NCBI GenBank assembly: GCA_017979445.1
Contig: CM030714.1
Location: forward strand, 17,665,892-17,729,891
Direction: 5' to 3'
DNA length: 64,000 nt
DNA from: Akebia trifoliata
Taxonomy: Eukaryota; Streptophyta; Magnoliopsida; Ranunculales; Lardizabalaceae
In this document: positions 58,085-64,000 of the stretch, piece after piece
Position numbering within the stretch: the stretch's first letter is position 1
Layout: the number at the start of each line of letters is the position of its first letter
Notes under the pieces: model-generated
Seen by the model: only the letters and a program-made list of their open reading frames with translations
What the model was told of the DNA's origin: nothing
Databases searched by the model: none
Position numbers and translations under genes: made by a program

Positions 58085-58230
58085 TTTCAAAGAAGAAAAT
58101 AATTTACAGAAAAAAATATTTTCAAAAAGATTAATTTCCAAAAGAAATGTTCTCTAGAAAAAATGTTTTCCAGAAAAAATATTTTCCGAAAAATGTTTTC
58201 TATAAGAACAAGATTTTCTGAAAGAAAAAA
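58085..58230 (+). repeat. Degenerate AAAAATGTTTTCCAG repeats
   Basis: Seven or eight loose copies of about 16-20 bases just before ORF1. Confidence 0.65.
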
Positions 58231-58244
58231 AATTGATATTTTAC

Positions 58245-59470
58245 ATGGACCTTGGAAGAGTACTAAAATACCCTTTTGTGTCAAACCAGGATGTTAGTCC
58301 GCAGGCGATAACCAATCGATCAGTTAGTCAAAACAACCGTCATAGGGATGCACCCTGTAGAGAAGATCAATTTTGGGAGATTCATGTTGAGGAGTGCTCT
58401 CTACTTCCACGAATTTGAGATAGACTGGAACCTCTTACATGCTATGGCTAAGCGATGGAACCCCTACCTCCACATATTCCATATGGGGTATATGCATTTA
58501 TGCCCTACTCACGAGGATTATTGTGGCATCATGAGGATATCCACTTCAGGACTTCTAGTCAGGCCCTCATTGAAAACCGGATATTCTGGTGAACTCGCCA
58601 CAAGACTAAACATTTCCAAGAAAGAAGCCAAGGTCTTAGTCCACGACGGGAGATTGAACTTAGTACCTTTATTGGGCCCGTTCGCTCCCGCAGTCATCCT
58701 ATCAATGTAAAACCCGAAGCCTGGCGAGCCACTAGAGATTATCGATTGTGCCTAGGAATCCTAGCCCAATACATACTGACCTCCAATAGTGATGGCCAAA
58801 CTATCCCTGAGTCCTTCATAGATATAGCCTCTCAACTCTCAAGGAAAGCCAACCCAGTACCTCTCATCCTAGCTGAAACTTTCTCAGTTTAGATGCCATA
58901 AAAAATGGTGAGCGGGAAAGCTTCAAAGGAAGCCCCTACTTACTCTATATGTGGCTTTGTGATCGTCTCAAAATCGTAGATGTTCCCTCAAACCTCGAAT
59001 ATGGGCCAGAACACTTTTCCAAGAGAAACCTGTTAGTGCGTCACAACTCAGTCAAAGCTTGGAGCAAATGGTTAGACTCTCGCCTCGCCTGTCATATCGA
59101 TTTTAGGTGCCCTTGGTGGATGACTGATCCCCCTGTTCTAGGAACCAAAGGATCCTACTATGTCCGTCTGATTGGTTTAGAAGAAACATCTTTTTACCAT
59201 CCTAATCTGATCCCAGAACAGTACGATGTACCTACAGAGTTATCCTTACCTCAGCACAAAGCTTTATTTTCCCCCGAACCTTTGACTGAAAAGTTAGTAC
59301 ACCTCATTGAGAAAGCTTGGAACAAGCGCACCTTAGGGTATCTAGACGGACCAGCAGAATTCAAAGAGCCAGTTGTTAGAGCCAAGAGGGTCAAGCCTGA
59401 CAGCAATCCTGATGACCATCAAGACAAAGCCAAGCGTCCATGTAAAAATAGTTCAAATCAAATTTGTTGA
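58245..59470 (+). pseudogene. G ORF1 upstream of gag, broken
   Basis: Protein-like sequence in three frames: start near 58248 (MDLGRVLKYPFVSNQ), frame 58348-58710 (ALYFHEFEIDWNLLHAMAKR; FHMGYMHLCPTHEDYCGIM), a short segment in another frame (58700-58890) and 58949-59470 (LYMWLCDRLKIVDVPSNLEY region; basic Lys/Arg-rich end). Frame changes lie near 58385, 58695 and 58900. The F-H-x-G-x-x-x-x-C-P-T-x-E-D pattern recalls plant mobile domain proteins. Ogre elements carry an ORF1 of unknown role in this place. Function not known. Confidence 0.65.
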
Positions 59471-59669
59471 AAGATGTTTTTAATAAGAACATATTGTTTG
59501 TCAATCATTTTCAATAAAACTATCTTTCTTTTTGAATAAATATTTATTTTCTTTTCGAATACTCATTGTGTGAATGGATTAATTAATGGATTGGTGCACA
59601 AACCTCAATAAAATGATTCTTTAAAATGTTATCAAGGGGTAATACTGAAATTGACTAAATCTACCTTTG
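59471..59669 (+). other. Spacer between ORF1 and gag
   Basis: AT-rich, with AATAAA-like text at 59511; no gene. Confidence 0.5.
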
Positions 59670-61448
59670 ATGGGGTCATATAGGATTATCATTGCGCCCA
59701 AACTCAAGCGTCCACCTCCTAGTTGGAGTCGTAAGTCCAGTCGGTTAGAAAGAACCACAGTACCAAGTCAACAAGCAGAGATGGCTTCAGAATCTGAGCT
59801 CACAGAGATCCGTAAGATCTTGGCAGCCTTTGCCAATGATATCAGCAATATAAAAGGCAAAGTGAAAATGTTAGAACAGACCTCGGAATCGACGGGAAAT
59901 CCTTTAGATGACCCAAAAGGAAAAAAGGTTGAAGAGAAACGTCCACGTGAAGTCTTCGAGCTCGACGGAGACGAAGAGTATGTTGATGAAAATCCGGCGT
60001 TATCTAATAGAATGTCTCAATTGGAGTCAGCTATGAAGAGTATAAAGGGTATTGATGAAATTGCAGCAGGCATTGAAGCTCTGAACCGCATCCCTAGAAT
60101 CCATTTGCCAGAAAAGTTTGTGATGCCTGAAATGGACAAGTTCAGTGGGACAGGGTGTGCGAAAACACATCTTAAGGTGTATGTTACCAACATGCGCACT
60201 ATGGGGCTCAGCGACGAACAGATGACATTGTTGTTCCAAAGAACTTTATCAGGATCAGCACTATGTTGGTTAATTTCTCAAGATCCAGTTACTGTGGGTA
60301 CATGGGAAAACATGTCAAAGGCCTTCTGGCATCAGTATAAGTACAGTACAGAGATTGAGACTTCAAGAAGGGATTTGGAAGCAACTAAACAGAAAAATGG
60401 GGAGACATTCACTGATTTCATTGGTCGCTGGAGGGCCAAGGCTTCTCAAATGTGGGATAGACCTTCGGAGAAGGAACAAGTAGCAATTATCCTAAAGAAC
60501 CTCTCTCAAGGATATGCTCAACACCTAGTGGCCCAATACCTCCCTACTTTTGAATCCTTGTTGCAAGCCGGGAGCCAACTTGAGGATGCATTTGCCTCTG
60601 GGATCCTTTCTAACCCCTCAGATAACAAGCCTAAGAAACCATATGTTCACAAACCCAACATCAACCATACTTACATCGCCAATACCTCAGTTACCCCAGC
60701 TCAACCCCCGGCCCGGACTAATAACCAGATTCACCCGAGTCAACCTCGAACTCCACGTCAATTTACCAATTTAGGGATGACCCTTACCGTAGCTTTGCAA
60801 AAACTGTTGAAAAAAGGGTTGCTTACCCCGATCCAACCCTGACCTTTACCAAATCCCTTGCCAGCTGGACACAACCCCAACTTATTCTGTGAATTTCATC
60901 AAAATCCTGGCCATCACACGGATCGATGTATCACCCTGCGCCATGCCATTCAAAACCTTATTGATAACAAAAAGATCACGATCCCTAGCCCACCAAATGT
61001 CACCACTAATCCACTACCTACCTATCAACCTCCACCAACCCTAAATATGGTTTCTCATACCTCATTGCCATTCCATCCCATCTCTCTTATCCATCCAATC
61101 CAGGTCAAACCGCCTAGTTACCCCCTTGCCGGGATAGCTTTCACTGATGAGGTTTTCACTACGAACTATGAACCATTTGATCTAATCTCGGATGAAACAT
61201 ATTGTTTATCCCCGCCTCGTTACGATAGTCCCGCGTTCACTAGTTACTTGTTGGCCCAAATGAATCTGAAAATCCCTGTACCTTTGACAGACGAAGATCC
61301 ATACTTGTTGACTGAGGAAGATGAGCTTTTCCCCCTTTCCTGTGATGAAGTTAGACATATGACTCGAGGGGAAGAGTTTTTAAGCCACAAGAACTCTGTG
61401 TTGAAATCCTGCAGCCCTGGCAAGAAAAGAAGGAGAAGATCCCACTAA
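59670..61448 (+). pseudogene. gag: G gag with in-frame stop
   Basis: Starts at ATG 59670 (MGSYRIIIAPKLKRPPPSW). Residues about 30-75 look like a coiled coil; the gag core runs about 140-310 (IHLPEKFVMPEMDKFSG; FTDFIGRWRAKASQMWDRP). A TGA at 60840-60842 interrupts the frame, which continues unchanged to 61448. The second part has the C-H-H-C knuckle CEFHQNPGHHTDRC near 60888. A frameshift follows before protease. Clearly homologous to C's gag but diverged, and it lacks C's GTG start. Confidence 0.9.
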
Positions 61449-61473
61449 GGAAAGCATCGAAGAAGATAACTCC

Positions 61474-62559
61474 GTGATCAAACAGTTGAAAAAATCAGGG
61501 GCCAATATCTCAGTATGGGGTTTACTCATGGCTTCCACTGCTCATAGGGAGGCTGTTCTCAAAGCACTAAACACAGCCCAAGTCTTCCTTGATACTTCTC
61601 CAGATCAGCTGGCCAGTATAGTGGGGGCAACTTACGTGGAGAATATCCTATCCTTCTCGGACTCAAAACTCTCAAAAGAAGGGGCAAGCCACACTAAGCT
61701 GTTGCACATTACAGTTGACTGTAACGGAATGAGGGTACCTCTGGTTTTGATCGATAATGGGAGTGCACTGAACGTTTGCCCGCTGAAAACTGCTACTTGT
61801 CTCGGGTTTAAGGCTGAAGATCTCAAACCTACTAATCAAAGTGTTAGAGCCTATGATAACACCAAGAGAGATGTACTGGGAATTTTGCACCTTCAACTGT
61901 CCACAGGCATAGCTGAATTTCCTGTGGAATTTCAGGTCATTGACATCCAGTCTTTTTTCAATTTACTGTTAGGGAGACCATGGTTACACCAGATCAAAGC
62001 CATCCCTTCTACGCTACACCAGAAGGTCAAGTTTATCAAGGATGGACTATTAATTACTCTTCATGGAGACGTTGAAATTGTAGGGATTATAAATAATACT
62101 GAGGCTAAGGATGAGCCGTTGCTTGATATTCAACCAGAACAACAGGGAGTAGAGCTCAGTGGGTTCGAATTTGAAAAGATATGCTCAGTCCAATGGGATC
62201 AAGCCATGAAAGAATATTTTCCAATGGAAAATACCTCTAATTGCTACATGGCTAATATATTCAAGAAAATGAGATTCTTCCCTGGTATGGGCTTAGGTCG
62301 CAAGCAGCAAGGTATTAAGGAGGCACCAGTGATTAAAGAGGCCATCGGCACATTCGGACTAGGATATAAGCCTACTAAGGAAGATTGGGCCCAATACTGG
62401 AAGACAAAACGGGATAAGGCCATTGCTAAAAGGCAAAGGCGTACCACAGATCTCATTAAAATGAAGCCCTATCGAAAGACTCTCAATGGTTATTTTGTGA
62501 AAGAAGGAGAAGACTTCCGCTACTGTGGGTTCCAGAGCCGTTCATTGATCACATCATAG
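61474..62559 (+). pseudogene. pro: G aspartic protease and G-patch segment
   Basis: Retropepsin: the catalytic motif is IDNGSALNVCP (D at 61753), with N in place of the usual S or T, common in plant gypsy elements. LLGRPWLHQIKAIP follows near 61965. A G-patch-like stretch, FFPGMGLGRKQQGI, is near 62275. The frame opens upstream of 61474 without a start codon, as expected for part of a polyprotein. A one-base loss near 62530 moves the frame into the next segment. I could not identify the intron reported downstream of protease in Ogre elements. Confidence 0.88.
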
Positions 62560-62594
62560 GTACTCGTCTGCCGGGGTTTGAAATCTTTTTTGGC

Positions 62595-63371
62595 ATGGAA
62601 TGGCCCAAAAAGGAAGCAAGCATAGAAGTTAAGGAGAAGAAAGTTGAAGACTGGCAGCTCGATCTGAACTCCCTCAACATAGATCAGCTATTCATTGAAG
62701 ATCATGGTATCTTAGTGTTGTCAGTTGAGAAAGGAATCCCAAATCCTCAGTTTGTAATCAAACCCGCTGTTGGGTCTCTATCAAATTACCATGTAATCAG
62801 TCCTGTGTTGCATGTCAAGGCTGGGTCTGTCAGTCCTATTAGTCCTGTTCAGTTTGACATGCCAGTTGAGTCATTTATTTCTGTTGAGTCGAGTAAGTTA
62901 GTTGTTTCTACTGAGTCTGTTGCTTCTAGGGAGTTTGTTTATCTTGCTGAGTCGAGTGAGTCTGTCAAGTCTGCAATGAGTCTTGTTACCCCATCTCTTT
63001 TTAATGAAATGAAAGAAATTTTTGATTACCCCGAGCGCAATAATAATTTAACTAATAATCTGGCTTCGGAGGGAGAATCTTCTGACGAAGAACCTCCCCC
63101 TGAAATAATCAAATTACTTGAACAAGAAGAGGAACGTCAGGCTCAACCTCTAATAGAGGAAGTAGAGGTTATCAACCTCGGAACAAAAGAAAGTCCTCAA
63201 GAAATTCGGATAGGGGTCACTTTATCTCCCGATGAACGCAAAGGGATAGTAGATTTGCTCAGAAAGTTCAAAGACGTGTTCGCGTGGTCTTACGAGGATA
63301 TGCCGGGGGTAAGCACAGATATTGTCCAACATCGGATTCCGTTATATCCTGATGCTCGACCAATCAAATAG
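62595..63371 (+). pseudogene. pol: G linker before reverse transcriptase
   Basis: A 250-codon open segment with a Ser/Val-rich repeated stretch (SVESSKLVVSTESV region, 62870-62985), an acidic part and the conserved pre-RT motif KFKDVFAWSYEDMPG at about 63265-63310. It ends at TAG 63369-63371, an in-frame stop; RT similarity continues in the same frame after it. The pre-RT motif is the piece retained as a relic in A, B, C and E. Confidence 0.85.
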
Positions 63372-64000
63372 AAACTTCGACGTATGAAGCCGGAATGGAC
63401 TTTGAAAATCAAAGAAGAAGTTACGAAGCAGATTAACGCTGGATTTTTGGAAGTAGTAGAATACCTTGAGTGGATTGCCAATGTCGTCCTAGTGCCGAAA
63501 AAGGATGGAAAAGTTAGAATGTGTGTGGATTTTAGAGACTAAACAAAGCAAGCCCAAAGGATAGTTTCCTTTACCACACATAGATGTTCTAGTGGACAGT
63601 ATAGCAGGACACGCTTTGTTGTCCTTCATGGATGGATTTTCAGGGTACAATCAGATAAAAATGGATCCTCGAGATATGCAAAAAATGTCGTTCATCACAC
63701 AGTGGGGGACCTTCTGCTACAAGGTCATGCCTTTTGGTTTGAAGAACGCTGGAGCCACCTATCAAAGAGCAGCCACGACTTTACTACATGACATGATACA
63801 CAAGGAGGTCGAAGTCTTTGTAGATGATATAATAGTCAAATGCAAAGAACGACTAGGGCATGTTACTGCGTTAGAAAAGTTTTTCAGAAGGATTCAAAAG
63901 TACCAACTCCGCCTCAACCCACAGAAATGTGTATTCGGAGTAACTTCTGGAAAGCTGTTGGGATTTGTGGTCAGTCAGATAGGGATCGAAGTAGACCCTG
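63372..64000 (+). pseudogene. pol: G reverse transcriptase, N-terminal part, frameshifted
   Basis: Ty3/gypsy RT. KLRRMKPEW and VLVPKKDGKVRMCVDFRD lie in the first frame to a TAA near 63541; two further small shifts within about 30 bases restore similarity. After that come FSGYNQIKM near 63640, MPFGLKNAGATYQRA near 63730-63775 and the catalytic FVDD at 63817-63828. The domain runs off the window. RNase H and integrase would follow outside. Confidence 0.92.

Larger units (their letters stand above)
53135..64000 (+). mobile_element. Element G: coding-type Ty3/gypsy (Tat/Ogre-like), 3' part outside
   Basis: 5' LTR, PBS, long leader, ORF1, gag, protease, G-patch, pre-RT linker and RT in that order. 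An extra ORF1 before gag and a long leader are traits of Ogre-type elements. Frame breaks in every coding part show that this copy is inactive. Its LTR and leader are closest to C, making its family the likely helper of C. Confidence 0.9.

Noticed and set aside
61448..61474. Possible Ogre-type intron at frame changes in G
   Set aside because: The small frame changes here and near 62530 fit one-base indels; I see no convincing splice-site pair.

Overview
The window is plant nuclear DNA made almost entirely of nested retrotransposons. I see no host protein gene, rRNA, tRNA gene or CRISPR array. The signs of an angiosperm are a plant-type LINE with a ribonuclease H domain, a Ty1/copia element of the Sirevirus (SIRE/Maximus) type with an env-like reading frame, and several Ty3/gypsy elements whose organisation resembles the Tat/Ogre group: an extra ORF1 before gag, a variant C-H-H-C zinc knuckle, an IDNGS protease motif, a G-patch, and a long leader and tail. 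I cannot name the species.

Nesting can be read from 5-bp target-site duplications and interrupted LTRs. The oldest layer is a minus-strand Sirevirus (called H). It is visible as an LTR at about 1449-3218, env-like fragments at 3787-3920, 41124-41899 and 50570-50940, and pol at 51708-53134. Three gypsy elements sit in H: B (3921-41123, +), E (41900-50569, +) and G (53135 to beyond the window, +). B's 5' LTR is split by element A (4708-16016, +). B's 3' LTR is split by D (25165-40372, minus; apparently a solo LTR of about 3.4 kb), and D is split by C (25311-37070, minus; the youngest, with nearly identical LTRs). A decayed LINE 3' end occupies 1-1247.

A, B, C and E are non-autonomous relatives of G. 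G carries ORF1, gag, protease, a pre-RT linker and the start of reverse transcriptase, all with frame breaks. A and C keep gag (C's is one open frame of 510 codons) but have lost protease, RT, RNase H and integrase. B and E have also lost gag at what looks like the same junction. All five share the LTR-end/PBS region, a short block after the PBS and an 800-bp leader module. The four elements whose 3' ends are visible also share a pre-RT remnant, a conserved box and a tail of repeats.

The most interesting signal is that tail. Its repeats are families of short inverted repeats whose loops are conserved while both stem arms change together. This pattern suggests selected RNA structure, possibly linked to mobilisation of elements that encode little or no protein. 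Similar paired changes occur in hairpins near the LTR 3' end. These structural readings were made by eye and need covariation testing.
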